In this document: positions 8,624 to 17,605 of the stretch, in pieces
How the letters are laid out: every line of letters begins with the position of its first letter
Position numbering within the stretch: position 1 is the stretch's first letter
From: a virus
DNA length: 57,629 nt
Reading direction: 5' to 3' (one strand)
Virus record (IMG/VR): IMGVR_UViG_3300020220_003659
Location: 1 to 57,629 of that record
Notes under the pieces: generated by a model
What the model was told of the DNA's origin: nothing
Databases searched by the model: none
What the model saw: the letters and a program-made list of their open reading frames with translations, nothing else
Made by a program: the position numbers and the translations under genes

Positions 8624-10399
8624 ATGGCTCTGTCCAAAGAACAAGTAATGGTCGAGTATGTGAGATGTCTTAAAGACACTCCATATGCTCTTAGAACATA
8701 CCTCCAAACATACGATAACACGGTATCCAAATATGTACCTTTAGAATTATTTCCAGATCAAGTCTCATTACTACACGATTATGAAGAACACGAGGAAAAC
8801 ATCGCTTTAAAATATAGACAAGCAGGAGTCTCAACTGTAACGGCCGCTTGGATTTCCAAAAAATTAGTTTTTGCTAAAAAAACACAACCCGAAAAAATTC
8901 TAATTATCGCCAACAAACTTGATACATCTCAAGAAATGGCAAACAAAATCAGGGCCTTTATTGATCAATGGCCTACGTGGGTTGGTGCTGGTTTTGCACC
9001 TGAAAAAAATTCACAAAGACATTATAAGTTGAATAATGGTTCCGAGGTAAAGGCGGTTGCAACCTCTAAAGATGCTCTACGTGGTTTTACACCAACAATT
9101 CTTGTTTTTGATGAGGCTGCGTTTATCGAGGCCGATAATGACTTTTGGGCTGCTTGTATGGCCTCTCTATCTACTGGGGGTAAAGTAATTGTAATCTCAA
9201 CACCAAATGGTTATGACCAAATTTATTATGAAATTTACGATCAAGCTTTGAAAGGAATGAATCAATTTAAAATTTCAGAAATGTATTGGTATAGAGATCC
9301 AAGATATTCAAAAGATCTATATCTTGTACCTACAGATGATTTAGTTCATTACTTAATTAATAGAGAGGATTTTGACGAATCTGTAAACATATCTTTTGGG
9401 CATGTTGATCCATATGAAAGGGATTATTCTGAATTACAATCTTATTTTGACAAAGGTTTCAAACCTTGTTCTACTTGGTACGAAAAAATGGTTAAAAAAC
9501 TCAAGTATGATAAAAGAAAAATTAACCAAGAGTTAAATTGTGAATTTTTAGGTTCAGGGGATAACGTATTTGATAATAAAGATTTAGAATACATCAAAAA
9601 TAATTTGTTGAGTGAACCAACAGGTAAAATGATGGGAAACTCTTTATGGATTTGGAAAGAGCCTGTTGAAGGTCATAAATATGTTATGGGGGTCGACGTA
9701 TCGAGAGGTGATAGTGAAGACTTTTCATCAATACAAATTATAGATTTTGACGAAAGAGAACAAGTTTTTGAGTATGTTGGAAAAATACCTCCTGATGCTT
9801 TAGCAGAAATCGCTTATAAATGGGCAGTAATGTACAACTCATTTATTGTTGTCGATATTACAGGTGGTATGGGAATCACGACCGTTAGAAAATTACAAGA
9901 ATTGGGCTACAAAAATTTGTATATTGACGGTGTTGACACAACAAGTATTTGGTCGTATAACCCAAAAGCAATGGATAAAATTCCTGGTATAAACTTTAAT
10001 TCAAAAAGAGTTCAAATTATTGCCGCGTTAGAGGAGGCCGTTAGACATAAGTTTAAATTGAAAAGTGTTAGACTTTATAATGAGATGAATACTTTTGTGT
10101 ATGTAAATGGAAGACCTGATCACCAAAAAGGACAACATGATGACTTAATAATGGGAATTGCTATGGCAATTTACGTTGGGGAATCTTCTTTTTCTAAATT
10201 ACAAAAGGCAACAGAACACACAAAAGTAATGATAGAATCTTGGAACGTCGCATCAAATGAACAACTCACACAACAATTACAATTCAATCCTACAATGCCA
10301 AATGCAAATATGATGAATGACAGATTCAGAAATAATAATAATGGACCTTCCAAAGACGATTATATGAAATATGGTTGGCTATTTGGAACAAGAAGATAA
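8624..10399 (+). CDS. terL: Terminase large subunit (gp17-like)
   Basis: This 591-residue protein is the DNA-packaging motor and headful nuclease. The ATPase half has a Walker A-like YRQAGVSTVTAA (64-75), Walker B with catalytic Glu in LVFDEAAF (160-167), and coupling motif VISTPNG. The nuclease half shows the RNase H-like acidic triad: D358 in GVDVSRGD, D411 in VVDITGG and D506/D507 in QHDDLIMG. Length and order match T4 gp17 (610 residues). The P-loop is of the degenerate terminase type, with Arg-Gln before Ala-Gly-Val-Ser-Thr. It is the best anchor for calling this a T4-like phage. Confidence 0.97.
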   Translation: MALSKEQVMVEYVRCLKDTPYALRTYLQTYDNTVSKYVPLELFPDQVSLLHDYEEHEENIALKYRQAGVSTVTAAWISKKLVFAKKTQPEKILIIANKLDTSQEMANKIRAFIDQWPTWVGAGFAPEKNSQRHYKLNNGSEVKAVATSKDALRGFTPTILVFDEAAFIEADNDFWAACMASLSTGGKVIVISTPNGYDQIYYEIYDQALKGMNQFKISEMYWYRDPRYSKDLYLVPTDDLVHYLINREDFDESVNISFGHVDPYERDYSELQSYFDKGFKPCSTWYEKMVKKLKYDKRKINQELNCEFLGSGDNVFDNKDLEYIKNNLLSEPTGKMMGNSLWIWKEPVEGHKYVMGVDVSRGDSEDFSSIQIIDFDEREQVFEYVGKIPPDALAEIAYKWAVMYNSFIVVDITGGMGITTVRKLQELGYKNLYIDGVDTTSIWSYNPKAMDKIPGINFNSKRVQIIAALEEAVRHKFKLKSVRLYNEMNTFVYVNGRPDHQKGQHDDLIMGIAMAIYVGESSFSKLQKATEHTKVMIESWNVASNEQLTQQLQFNPTMPNANMMNDRFRNNNNGPSKDDYMKYGWLFGTRR

Positions 10400-10407
10400 T
10401 TATATGT

Positions 10408-12210
10408 ATGGGTTTAAGTTTTCGAAGAAGATCTGGAAGAATTTCTGACGGTTCAAGATTAATTGTACCAGGTCAGATAACAACTGGCGTTAAAGTATTC
10501 CCAAACTCTTTTGAATATAAAAAAGGATCGAAGAACGAAAATTTGGGGCCTGGTGTTGAACAAAAAGTTGATCCAATTAAAACTCCTTATAACCCATGTT
10601 GCTTAACAGATTTGTCATTACCTTTTCCAGGACAATCTATAGTTTATAATGGGGTTACTATAAGTGCGATTGGTTCTGGTGACCTATCTATTTATTATAA
10701 TGGTGTTTTGGGTAGTTGTTTATCGAATATAAATCAAAATCAACCACCTACAATTGCAGGAGGAAACTCAAATATACCAAATAACTCATGGGTTTACACA
10801 TTAATATTCTCAATACCCGTGAATAATGTTAAACTACATCTTTACGGAAGTAACTTTTGTACAAACCCGTTATATTGTAATGGCGCTATAGGGGCAACTT
10901 GTCAGGAAAGTTTTACATTCACTACTAACAATAATAACCTACAAATTCTTACTTGTGACTCATGTTGTTATGTTGTTAATAACAACCAAATAACTTCGGC
11001 ATATGTAAATAGTCAACAGTGTGGTACAAATATTCCTTATACAAATATAAATGGGCCGGCTAGTGATGGATATTTTGAATTTTCTAGTGTTAATAATTTT
11101 ACAACTTTGACTATTTCAGGTCAAAGTGCTCAATATTGTCTTGGGACTTCTATTTGGTTGTGCGATTTGAATACAAACCCACCTTGTATTGGTAAATGTA
11201 ACGTTTTTATTAACGCAAACAAATCAGGTTTAGAAAACATACCAAGTTTAGTCTACAGTTACAATTTAACAGCTAACACAATATTCAACATAAACCAAGA
11301 TATAACAGGTCCTTTGCCAATATCATCGGGTGACATTGCAAATAACACAAAAAATTTGTGGTTATTTGAGACGGATCCTCCCAACAGAATTTTTGAATAT
11401 GGTATAACTTTGTGTCCTTTCAGTGCGGTATTTAATAGATACATTGACACAACAGGAATTTATAAAGGATTATGTGCAACTACAATACCAAATGTGTTAC
11501 TATCATATAGTCACCCATACGTAAAACGAATTAACATATCAGGAAGTATTGCGAATGAAACAAATTTATTTTCACTACCATCAAACAGGCGACTATATGG
11601 AGACCTTATGTACGTACCCGCAACAAATAATTCAGGTGCTAAAGTAATATTTACGACTGTTTTGTTTCCTCAAGTTGGGTTTTATCCAAAATATTACATT
11701 ACTCAATATAGTTATCCAAACGGACCTATCGAAATGGAAACATCTTTATCACCACAAATTGACCTACCTGACGGTATTTTCGAAAGAAACTCAAAAATTT
11801 ATGTTATCGACTTTTACAACGGTGAATTATATTCAATTTCGATTAATCCGCCTTACCAAAGAACATATGTACAAACAATACCTTTGAGTCAATTACCCTC
11901 ATTTAAAGCAGGAGCTTCTACCGATCCAAGTTGTAATACAGTTAGGTTTCAACCAATGACACCAATATCAAGTTTTCCTGGTACAACGGCAATCCAACAA
12001 AACATTGCTTGTGAGAATTGGTCAAATCCGTCTGATAGAACTACAATATTTTTGAACCCAACAGGATTAACATTAGAGTATACAACAAGATTATACAATG
12101 ACCCTGACTTCACAGATCCAATACCTGAAGGATATTGGGTTTCGGACGGTGAAATGGTATATCAAGTGGGTGAGGATGGTTTGGTAAAAAATATTGAGGT
12201 CTGCACATGA
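10408..12210 (+). CDS. Cysteine-rich putative virion protein, 600 aa
   Basis: The ATG at 10408 is chosen; the frame extends upstream only to a TTG inside terminase. The N-terminus is basic (LSFRRRSGR). Residues about 65-255 form a beta-rich domain with CCYVV and TLTISG motifs. Close relatives of this domain occur in the proteins at 24350-25120 and 45320-49027. The C-terminal half is also beta-rich and resembles a receptor-binding or virion decoration protein. It lies between terminase and portal, where T4 has the tail sheath and tube, and resembles neither. Cysteines are frequent (CDSCC), suggesting disulfides or metal sites outside the cell. Confidence 0.8.
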   Translation: MGLSFRRRSGRISDGSRLIVPGQITTGVKVFPNSFEYKKGSKNENLGPGVEQKVDPIKTPYNPCCLTDLSLPFPGQSIVYNGVTISAIGSGDLSIYYNGVLGSCLSNINQNQPPTIAGGNSNIPNNSWVYTLIFSIPVNNVKLHLYGSNFCTNPLYCNGAIGATCQESFTFTTNNNNLQILTCDSCCYVVNNNQITSAYVNSQQCGTNIPYTNINGPASDGYFEFSSVNNFTTLTISGQSAQYCLGTSIWLCDLNTNPPCIGKCNVFINANKSGLENIPSLVYSYNLTANTIFNINQDITGPLPISSGDIANNTKNLWLFETDPPNRIFEYGITLCPFSAVFNRYIDTTGIYKGLCATTIPNVLLSYSHPYVKRINISGSIANETNLFSLPSNRRLYGDLMYVPATNNSGAKVIFTTVLFPQVGFYPKYYITQYSYPNGPIEMETSLSPQIDLPDGIFERNSKIYVIDFYNGELYSISINPPYQRTYVQTIPLSQLPSFKAGASTDPSCNTVRFQPMTPISSFPGTTAIQQNIACENWSNPSDRTTIFLNPTGLTLEYTTRLYNDPDFTDPIPEGYWVSDGEMVYQVGEDGLVKNIEVCT

Positions 12211-12230
12211 TTTCGTTTGAACTATTGAAA

Positions 12231-12237
12231 TATTTAT
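12231..12237 (+). promoter_or_regulatory. TATTTAT element upstream of the portal gene
   Basis: TATTTAT with a 21-bp spacing to the ATG at 12259, in the 48-bp gap after the preceding gene. Confidence 0.45.
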
Positions 12238-12258
12238 ATCTATAGTTAAACTTTTAAA

Positions 12259-15012
12259 ATGGAAAATAATAATCAAAATCTAACTGTTTGGCAAAGGTTA
12301 TCCCAAACTTTTGGACCTAACTCTTTGTTGGGGATGGGACAACCATCCTACAAGTTAGACAAAAAAGAGCTACTTAAAACAACAAGTAAACAAGAGTACG
12401 ACAAAGCAAAACTCCAACAACAACAATCTTTATTTCTCAGTAATCAGTGGGGTAAAATTGAAAATAATCTATACACTCAGGCGGTCTATTATGAACCAAC
12501 AAGATTGGCGGCATTTTATGATTACGAATCGATGGAATATTGTTTGGCGGGAGACACAAAAATTGCAACTCCAAATGGTTTTGTAACAATTAAAGAGTTA
12601 TCCGAAAGGGGCAAAGATTATGAGTTTATAACTTACGCCTACGATCACAATCTTAAAAAAGTAGTGCCTGCGATGGCAAGAAACGCTCATTATACTCGAG
12701 ATGAAATGACATATAAAATCACATTTGATGATGAAAGTTTTATCATTGCAACTTGGGAACACCAATTTATGAAAAGGGATGGTTCGTTTGAGAGAGTCAT
12801 GAATCTAAAATCAGGTGACTCAATGATGCCGTTTTATCGTAAATCTTTTTATAATAATCAAAAATATAATTGGGTTTACACTTGTAATTCAAAAGAAGGA
12901 CATAATGGATGGATTTCAGAACACAACTTAATTGCGGAGTGGTTTTACGATGTTAATGTAAATGATGATGAGGAAGTTCATCATGTAAATTTTGATGGTA
13001 AAAATAATTTACCTGAGAATTTACAAATAATGAAAATATCAGAACACAGATCATATCATGCTAAAATAAATAATGAAAAATTATGGTCAAATCCTGATTA
13101 TAGAAAAAAAATGTCAGAGGTTGCAAAAAGAAAAGGAAAACTAGTGTGGGGTGGAAGACGAATTGGAGATAAAAACCCTGCTTTTTTAAAAATTGGTTGG
13201 GATAATATCATCGAAACCGCAAGAAAAATAAAAACTTTGAAAGGGACCGCCAAAGAATTAAATGTTTCTTACCGAAAACTACAAAGAGATGTTGTTTCGA
13301 ACGGGTATCAAGATTGGAACACTTTTTTAACCGCATATGGAATTCAAAAATCACCATACTCAACCGCGAGGGCAAAAAATGATGTAATTAATTTAAACCA
13401 CAAAATAGTGTCAATTGAACCTCATGGTATTGTTCCTGTTTATGACTTAACGGTTCCTGGATATAAAAATTTTGCAACGGACTCGATCTTTTCACATAAT
13501 ACCCCTGAAATCTCAACCGCATTGGACATATATGCTGAAGAATCTACAACACCAAATCAAGATGGTTATGTGTTACAAGTTTATTCAGAATCAAAAAGAA
13601 TAAAATCAATATTAGTAGACCTCTTTCTTAATAGGTTGGATATCAATACAAATTTACCCATGTGGATTAGAAACATGTGTAAATATGGTGATAACTTTGT
13701 GTACTTAAAATTAGATCAAGAAAGAGGTGTTATAGGTTGTTTACAACTACCAAACATTGAGATAGAAAGGGTGGAAAGAGGTATGGAAACAAGAACTTTC
13801 TCTGCGGTTCCAAACATTAAACAAAAATCTTTAAAATTTTCTTGGAAAGAAAAAAATTCAGAATTTAACACTTGGGAGGTTGCACATTTCAGACTTTTAG
13901 GTGATGATAGAAAATTACCTTACGGAACCTCGATGTTAGAGAAAGCACGTCGTATATGGAAACAATTAGTTTTGGCTGAAGATGCGATGTTAATTTATCG
14001 TACATCAAGGGCTCCTGAAAGAAGAATATTTAAAGTTTATGTTGGAAACATGGACGACAAAGATGTGGAGGCATACGTACAAAGAGTTGCTAACAAATTT
14101 AAAAGAGAACAAATCGTTGATAATAAAACAGGAAATGTAGATTTAAGATTTAACCAAATGGCCGTTGATCAAGATTATTTTGTTCCTGTACGTGACCAAG
14201 CAGCACCTGACCCAATTACAACACTTCCAGGTGGTACAAACTTATCAGAAATTGCCGATATTGAATATATCCAAAAGAAACTTGTAACCGCACTTAGAAT
14301 ACCGAAGGCTTATTTAGGGTTCGAAGAACCTGTGGGTGATGGTAAAAACTTATCTTTGTTAGATATTAGGTTTGCAAGAACAATCAACAAAATCCAAAAA
14401 AGTGTAATTGCAGAAATGAACAAAATTGCAATTATTCACTTATTTTTAATGGGGTTCGAAGATGAGTTAGAAAACTTTACTTTATTACTTAACAACCCAT
14501 CAAAACAAGCAGATCTATTGATGATTGATGTTTGGAAAGAAAAGGTTTTATTATACAAAGATTTAGTTGCCGAAGTTCCAAAATCCATACAAGCAACCTC
14601 CGCAACCTGGGCTAAAAAACATATATTTGGTTTCTCTGATGAAGAAATTAAAGTTGATGTACAACAAATACGAATGGAAAGAGCGGTTTCTGCCGAATTA
14701 GACAACACGGCCACAATCATTACTCACACAGGTTTATTTGATAATGTTGATAAATTGTACGGAACAATTACGGGAGACACTAAACCGGCTGAAGGTGGTG
14801 AAGCACCTGAAGAAGGAGGAGGAGCCCCTCCACCACCTCCAGGACCAGCTCCTGAACCTGCACCAGGACCACCAATCCCTGAGAATGTAGAGGTAAATAA
14901 GAATCTTAAAATTTTAACAGAATCAAAAGAAGAAGAATTTTGGGATTTTGAAAAGGGAACTCAATCTTTTGGGGATCTAGATGAACAATTATCAAAACTT
15001 TTGGGTGACTAA
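12259..15012 (+). CDS. 20: Portal protein (gp20-like) interrupted by an intein
   Basis: The translated product is 917 residues; removing the intein (residues 95-414) leaves 597, close to T4 gp20 (524) plus a tail. The extein joint would read SMEY then TPEISTALDIYAEE, the conserved gp20 segment. Downstream features typical of T4-like portals include WIRNMCKYGDNFVYLK, YGTSMLEKARR, and LGFEEPVGDGKNLSLLDIRFA. The C-terminus has a Pro/Gly/Ala linker followed by an acidic tail. Portal forms the dodecameric vertex ring through which terminase packages DNA. The gene sits 48 bp behind the previous one with its own TATTTAT element. Confidence 0.96.
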   Translation: MENNNQNLTVWQRLSQTFGPNSLLGMGQPSYKLDKKELLKTTSKQEYDKAKLQQQQSLFLSNQWGKIENNLYTQAVYYEPTRLAAFYDYESMEYCLAGDTKIATPNGFVTIKELSERGKDYEFITYAYDHNLKKVVPAMARNAHYTRDEMTYKITFDDESFIIATWEHQFMKRDGSFERVMNLKSGDSMMPFYRKSFYNNQKYNWVYTCNSKEGHNGWISEHNLIAEWFYDVNVNDDEEVHHVNFDGKNNLPENLQIMKISEHRSYHAKINNEKLWSNPDYRKKMSEVAKRKGKLVWGGRRIGDKNPAFLKIGWDNIIETARKIKTLKGTAKELNVSYRKLQRDVVSNGYQDWNTFLTAYGIQKSPYSTARAKNDVINLNHKIVSIEPHGIVPVYDLTVPGYKNFATDSIFSHNTPEISTALDIYAEESTTPNQDGYVLQVYSESKRIKSILVDLFLNRLDINTNLPMWIRNMCKYGDNFVYLKLDQERGVIGCLQLPNIEIERVERGMETRTFSAVPNIKQKSLKFSWKEKNSEFNTWEVAHFRLLGDDRKLPYGTSMLEKARRIWKQLVLAEDAMLIYRTSRAPERRIFKVYVGNMDDKDVEAYVQRVANKFKREQIVDNKTGNVDLRFNQMAVDQDYFVPVRDQAAPDPITTLPGGTNLSEIADIEYIQKKLVTALRIPKAYLGFEEPVGDGKNLSLLDIRFARTINKIQKSVIAEMNKIAIIHLFLMGFEDELENFTLLLNNPSKQADLLMIDVWKEKVLLYKDLVAEVPKSIQATSATWAKKHIFGFSDEEIKVDVQQIRMERAVSAELDNTATIITHTGLFDNVDKLYGTITGDTKPAEGGEAPEEGGGAPPPPPGPAPEPAPGPPIPENVEVNKNLKILTESKEEEFWDFEKGTQSFGDLDEQLSKLLGD
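12541..13500 (+). mobile_element. Intein with HNH homing endonuclease, in frame in the portal gene
   Basis: The 320-residue insert starts with Cys (CLAGDTKIATPNG, block A) and ends in SHN with Thr as the next extein residue, a complete splice-junction set. The block B-like motif is TWEHQF. The C-terminal blocks are IVPVYDLTVPGYKNF and the terminal His-Asn. The centre carries an HNH nuclease signature (VHHVNFDGKNNLPENL) followed by helices that look like a DNA-binding NUMOD/HTH segment (about 13190-13330). All splicing residues are intact, so it should be active. The insertion point lies in the most conserved part of the portal, as is common for inteins. Confidence 0.95.
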
Positions 15013-15026
15013 TTCGAAACAATCTA

Positions 15027-15033
15027 TATTTAT
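15027..15033 (+). promoter_or_regulatory. TATTTAT element
   Basis: TATATTTATTA with TATTTAT at 15027-15033, 15 bp before the ATG at 15049. Confidence 0.45.
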
Positions 15034-15048
15034 TAAAAAAACGAAAAA

Positions 15049-15765
15049 ATGAAATTTGGTGAATTAAAATCTAAAATTGAAAAATGTCTAACTGAGTCTT
15101 ATTCTAAGAATTCAGTTAAAAAAGATCTCTTTGTATTCAAAGAGTTGGTATTAAAAAATAAAAATGTTTCAAAATTATTTTATTTATACGATGAGTTGTC
15201 TTCAAAAAAAGGATTAAACGAAGAAGTTGCAAATGAATTTGTAAACCAATCAATAACAATTTATGAAAACACAATAAATAAAATTTCTAAAAATGATTTA
15301 AAAGAACTTTCTTCATGGGTTGGTCATATCAAAACAAATAACGAATATTCAAATATCGATGACTTATTTTTAGTTGGTTTGTTGAACTTAGAATCAAAAA
15401 TAAAAAGTAAAAGAATTATAGTTGAAAACTTAAAGACAGAAGAAATCAAAAGAAATATTGAGGTTATCAACGTCCCTTTAAAATCTATGGCAAGTGTTGC
15501 AAATAAAACAATTAAATCTTATCTTTCCAATTTGAATGAAGGCGAACAAAAAGAAATTTTAAAAATTTTAAATACACCGAAAGAAAAATTGGTAGAACAA
15601 TATAATAACACAAAACAACTTGTTTTGGAAAAATTAGAGAAACAAAAAGAATCAAGCGATTTAGAAACAAAAAGAACAATTGATGAGGTTGTTAATAAAT
15701 TAATGAACGAAAATTGCGATGAGTTAAACTACTTCAAACTCAAAACTTTGTCTGAAGGTCTTTAA
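15049..15765 (+). CDS. Putative prohead core protein, 238 aa
   Basis: Not matched to a named family. It is Lys/Glu-rich and almost entirely helical, with coiled-coil-like stretches, and sits between portal and protease where T4 has core genes 67 and 68. The N-terminus (FGELKSKIEKCLTE then SYS) resembles the short targeting peptides that T4 gp21 cleaves after an L-x-E motif. It converges with the bS21 gene on the other strand and their ends overlap by 4 bp. A role as an internal core or scaffold protein is inferred from position and composition. Confidence 0.75.
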   Translation: MKFGELKSKIEKCLTESYSKNSVKKDLFVFKELVLKNKNVSKLFYLYDELSSKKGLNEEVANEFVNQSITIYENTINKISKNDLKELSSWVGHIKTNNEYSNIDDLFLVGLLNLESKIKSKRIIVENLKTEEIKRNIEVINVPLKSMASVANKTIKSYLSNLNEGEQKEILKILNTPKEKLVEQYNNTKQLVLEKLEKQKESSDLETKRTIDEVVNKLMNENCDELNYFKLKTLSEGL

Positions 15766-15950
15766 ATATTGTTTTTGTATTTTTGGATGTGAATGGCTTT
15801 TTGAAGAACCTTTCTTTTTTTAACAGATTTCTTTTCAAATTCTTTTCTCTCAAACAAAATCTTACTTTGTTTTGTTCTTATAACTTTTCCCTTCAACTCC
15901 TTGAGAGCTCGTTCAATATTTCCTTTATTGTCTACTTTTACTACTAACAT
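15762..15950 (-). CDS. rpsU: Ribosomal protein bS21 homologue
   Basis: The 62-residue protein matches small-subunit protein bS21. The N-terminal strand VVKVDNKGNIERALKELK corresponds to the conserved start with its Asn/Asp-Ile-Glu/Asp-Arg-Ala-Leu helix. It is followed by a Lys/Arg-rich second helix (RKEFEKKSVKKRKVLQKA) and a short tail. The form resembles Bacteroidota bS21 in length and in the A-x-IQK ending. bS21 binds 16S rRNA near the anti-Shine-Dalgarno end and affects initiation. It is on the strand opposite the head genes, between core protein and protease, with its own TATTTAT element. No Shine-Dalgarno is visible upstream. Phage bS21 genes are known in other large phages; the direct effect here is inference. 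Confidence 0.88.
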   Translation of the reverse strand: MLVVKVDNKGNIERALKELKGKVIRTKQSKILFERKEFEKKSVKKRKVLQKAIHIQKYKNNI

Positions 15951-15967
15951 AATTTTGATTGGTTGAT

Positions 15968-15974
15968 ATAAATA
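15968..15974 (-). promoter_or_regulatory. TATTTAT element for bS21 (reverse strand)
   Basis: Read on the reverse strand, TATATTTATATC places TATTTAT 17 bp before the bS21 ATG at 15950. Confidence 0.45.
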
Positions 15975-16027
15975 TAATAATTGATTAAAATTACTAAAAA
16001 TAAACCTATGAAGTATGAAAAAATTAC

Positions 16028-16495
16028 ATGAAAAAAGGAAAAACTTGCAAAATCAATGGATTTCGTACATTTAAGTCACTTTATGGGACTATAGATTCAC
16101 AAACATTAAAATCAATTTATTTAAATTTACAAACATGGGTAGAACCAAAAGAAGAAATAGAAAATTGGAATCGAGTAGTTTTGAACATGACAAGAAATGT
16201 TAAACATTCTGTTTACGAAAATTTAAACAAAGATTTATTCGACGACAAATTTATTGTCGATTTGGACCTAAGAACAAGTGGTCTACAATTAAAAAAGAAA
16301 TCCTTTATGAATTTAGAAATAAATTTATATCTCACAGAACCCATGGATTTCAAATCTACAAAATTAAAAAAAGTTGTAAAAAATTTGATAAAAGAGATTT
16401 ATGGGGACGTTTTCTCAAAAAATGAATACTTTAAATTTTACCTTACTAAAAATGGAAATCTTAAACTAATAAAAAAACAAACTGAAACTGTTTAG
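16028..16495 (+). CDS. Hypothetical protein, 155 aa
   Basis: Not recognised. It is basic, mixed alpha/beta, and has no signal peptide or membrane segment. Alternation such as FIVDLDLRTSGLQL and MNLEINLYLTEPMDF suggests an antiparallel sheet. Earlier ATGs at 16009 and 16016 are in other frames and stop soon, so 16028 is the start. It lies between the bS21 gene and the prohead protease. It might be a second core protein or a regulator; the sequence does not decide. Confidence 0.7.
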   Translation: MKKGKTCKINGFRTFKSLYGTIDSQTLKSIYLNLQTWVEPKEEIENWNRVVLNMTRNVKHSVYENLNKDLFDDKFIVDLDLRTSGLQLKKKSFMNLEINLYLTEPMDFKSTKLKKVVKNLIKEIYGDVFSKNEYFKFYLTKNGNLKLIKKQTETV

Positions 16496-16507
16496 TATTT
16501 ATAAATA
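16496..16507 (+). promoter_or_regulatory. Palindromic TATTTATAAATA upstream of prohead protease
   Basis: TATTTATAAATA directly after the preceding stop codon and 9 bp before the ATG at 16517. It has the same 12-bp palindrome as the element at 140. Confidence 0.5.
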
Positions 16508-16516
16508 AAATATTAG

Positions 16517-17245
16517 ATGATCGATTTAAAAATATTAGGACCAAGAGATACAGGTCGTGGAATTCTTGTTGAGTACGACGCAGGATACATAGATCCAAAT
16601 GAAAGAAGAAACTTATCGATGATTAGAGAAAATCGAGATATGTTAGACCATTCGAAACCATTTGAATTTTATGCGGTACTTCAAAAATACGATGTACCAA
16701 ATAGAAATGGAAGAATATATCCTGAAAAGATATTAAAACGAGAGGCTGAAAATTATAAGAAAATGATTCAAAAAGGAACTGCTCTTTCTGAGTTAAATCA
16801 CCCTGAGTCTTCTCTTATAGATCTAGATCGTGTATCACACGCAATTACAGATATTTGGTGGGAAGGACCTGTATTATTAGGTAAATTAAAATTACTTACA
16901 TCACCTGGGTTTCATGAAAGAGGTATTGTATCAACAAAAGGTGACTTGGCAGCAAACTACCTACGTCAAGGAGTTACATTAGGTATTTCTTCTCGTGGCG
17001 TCGGATCTCTTAAAAAAGTCGGCGAACAAAATGAAGTTCAGGATGATTTTGAATTAATTTGTTTTGACTTGGTATCATCACCATCTACACCAGGGGCTTA
17101 TTTGTTTTTGGATCCTGCGGACCGTGTTAACTTTGAAGAAAACCTCGATGAAGAAAAACAAAGACAAGTTGAGCGTCATGTTGGTGAAACTGGAAATGCA
17201 TCTCTTGACTTAATGAAAAGATTGACCGATTATTTAGATAAATAA
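16517..17245 (+). CDS. 21: Prohead core protease (gp21-like)
   Basis: The protein is 242 residues and has the herpesvirus-assemblin/T4 gp21 serine protease pattern. The catalytic His is in SELNHPE (H95), the catalytic Ser in LGISSRG (S158 or S159), and a following Asp in CFDLVSSPSTPGA (D184) could complete the triad. An N-terminal segment around VLQKYDVPNRNGRIYP is also typical. It cleaves scaffold and capsid proteins after L/I-x-E motifs during maturation and then digests itself. T4 gp21 is about the same size (212). It is followed at 7 bp by a small protein and then the scaffold gene. Confidence 0.95.
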   Translation: MIDLKILGPRDTGRGILVEYDAGYIDPNERRNLSMIRENRDMLDHSKPFEFYAVLQKYDVPNRNGRIYPEKILKREAENYKKMIQKGTALSELNHPESSLIDLDRVSHAITDIWWEGPVLLGKLKLLTSPGFHERGIVSTKGDLAANYLRQGVTLGISSRGVGSLKKVGEQNEVQDDFELICFDLVSSPSTPGAYLFLDPADRVNFEENLDEEKQRQVERHVGETGNASLDLMKRLTDYLDK

Positions 17246-17252
17246 TAAAAAA

Positions 17253-17462
17253 ATGGATGAAAAGTATTTTATAGCAAAAATTAGTACTGACATGGTAGAT
17301 AGTGAGTCAGGAAAGATAAAAAAAAAGAGAGAAGAAAAATTAGTTATAGGTTATTCACCAACAGATGTTGAAGCCAAAGTAACTAAAGTTTTTGAAAATT
17401 ACTCAATGGATTGGAGAATCACGGCAATTATTGAATCAAAAATTGATGAGGTAATTGAGTAA
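17253..17462 (+). CDS. Small protein, 69 aa, DUF4494-like
   Basis: A small protein with a beta-rich first half (EKYFIAKISTDMV), a Lys-rich turn and VIGYSPTDVEAKVTKVFEN. This arrangement resembles DUF4494 proteins known from Bacteroidota and their phages, but the match is by eye only. It is 7 bp behind the protease gene and is followed by a terminator. T4 has small core genes near this place, so it may have a head role, but this is not shown. Confidence 0.7.
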   Translation: MDEKYFIAKISTDMVDSESGKIKKKREEKLVIGYSPTDVEAKVTKVFENYSMDWRITAIIESKIDEVIE

Positions 17463-17488
17463 TATTTTTATTGGTTAATTTAAAAATA

Positions 17489-17514
17489 GGGGACAAATAG
17501 TTGTCCCTTTTTTT
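17489..17514 (+). terminator. Rho-independent terminator after the protease operon
   Basis: The stem GGGACAA-ATAG-TTGTCCC is followed by a run of seven T. It lies 27 bp after the stop at 17462. Confidence 0.85.
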
Positions 17515-17576
17515 ATGCCTTTTAATTTTTTTTTTGTTGAGAGGGGTAAAATAATAACTTTTTTTAAAAAACTTAA

Positions 17577-17583
17577 TATTTAT
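17577..17583 (+). promoter_or_regulatory. TATTTAT element upstream of scaffold and capsid genes
   Basis: TATTTAT 22 bp before the ATG at 17606, after the terminator at 17489, so it restarts transcription of scaffold and major capsid genes. Confidence 0.5.
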
Positions 17584-17605
17584 TTGAAAACCTAATAGAA
17601 AAAGA

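Noticed and set aside
17463-17605. Possible small gene or RNA in the gap before the scaffold gene
   Set aside because: The gap holds a terminator and a TATTTAT element; no convincing frame or further structure was seen.
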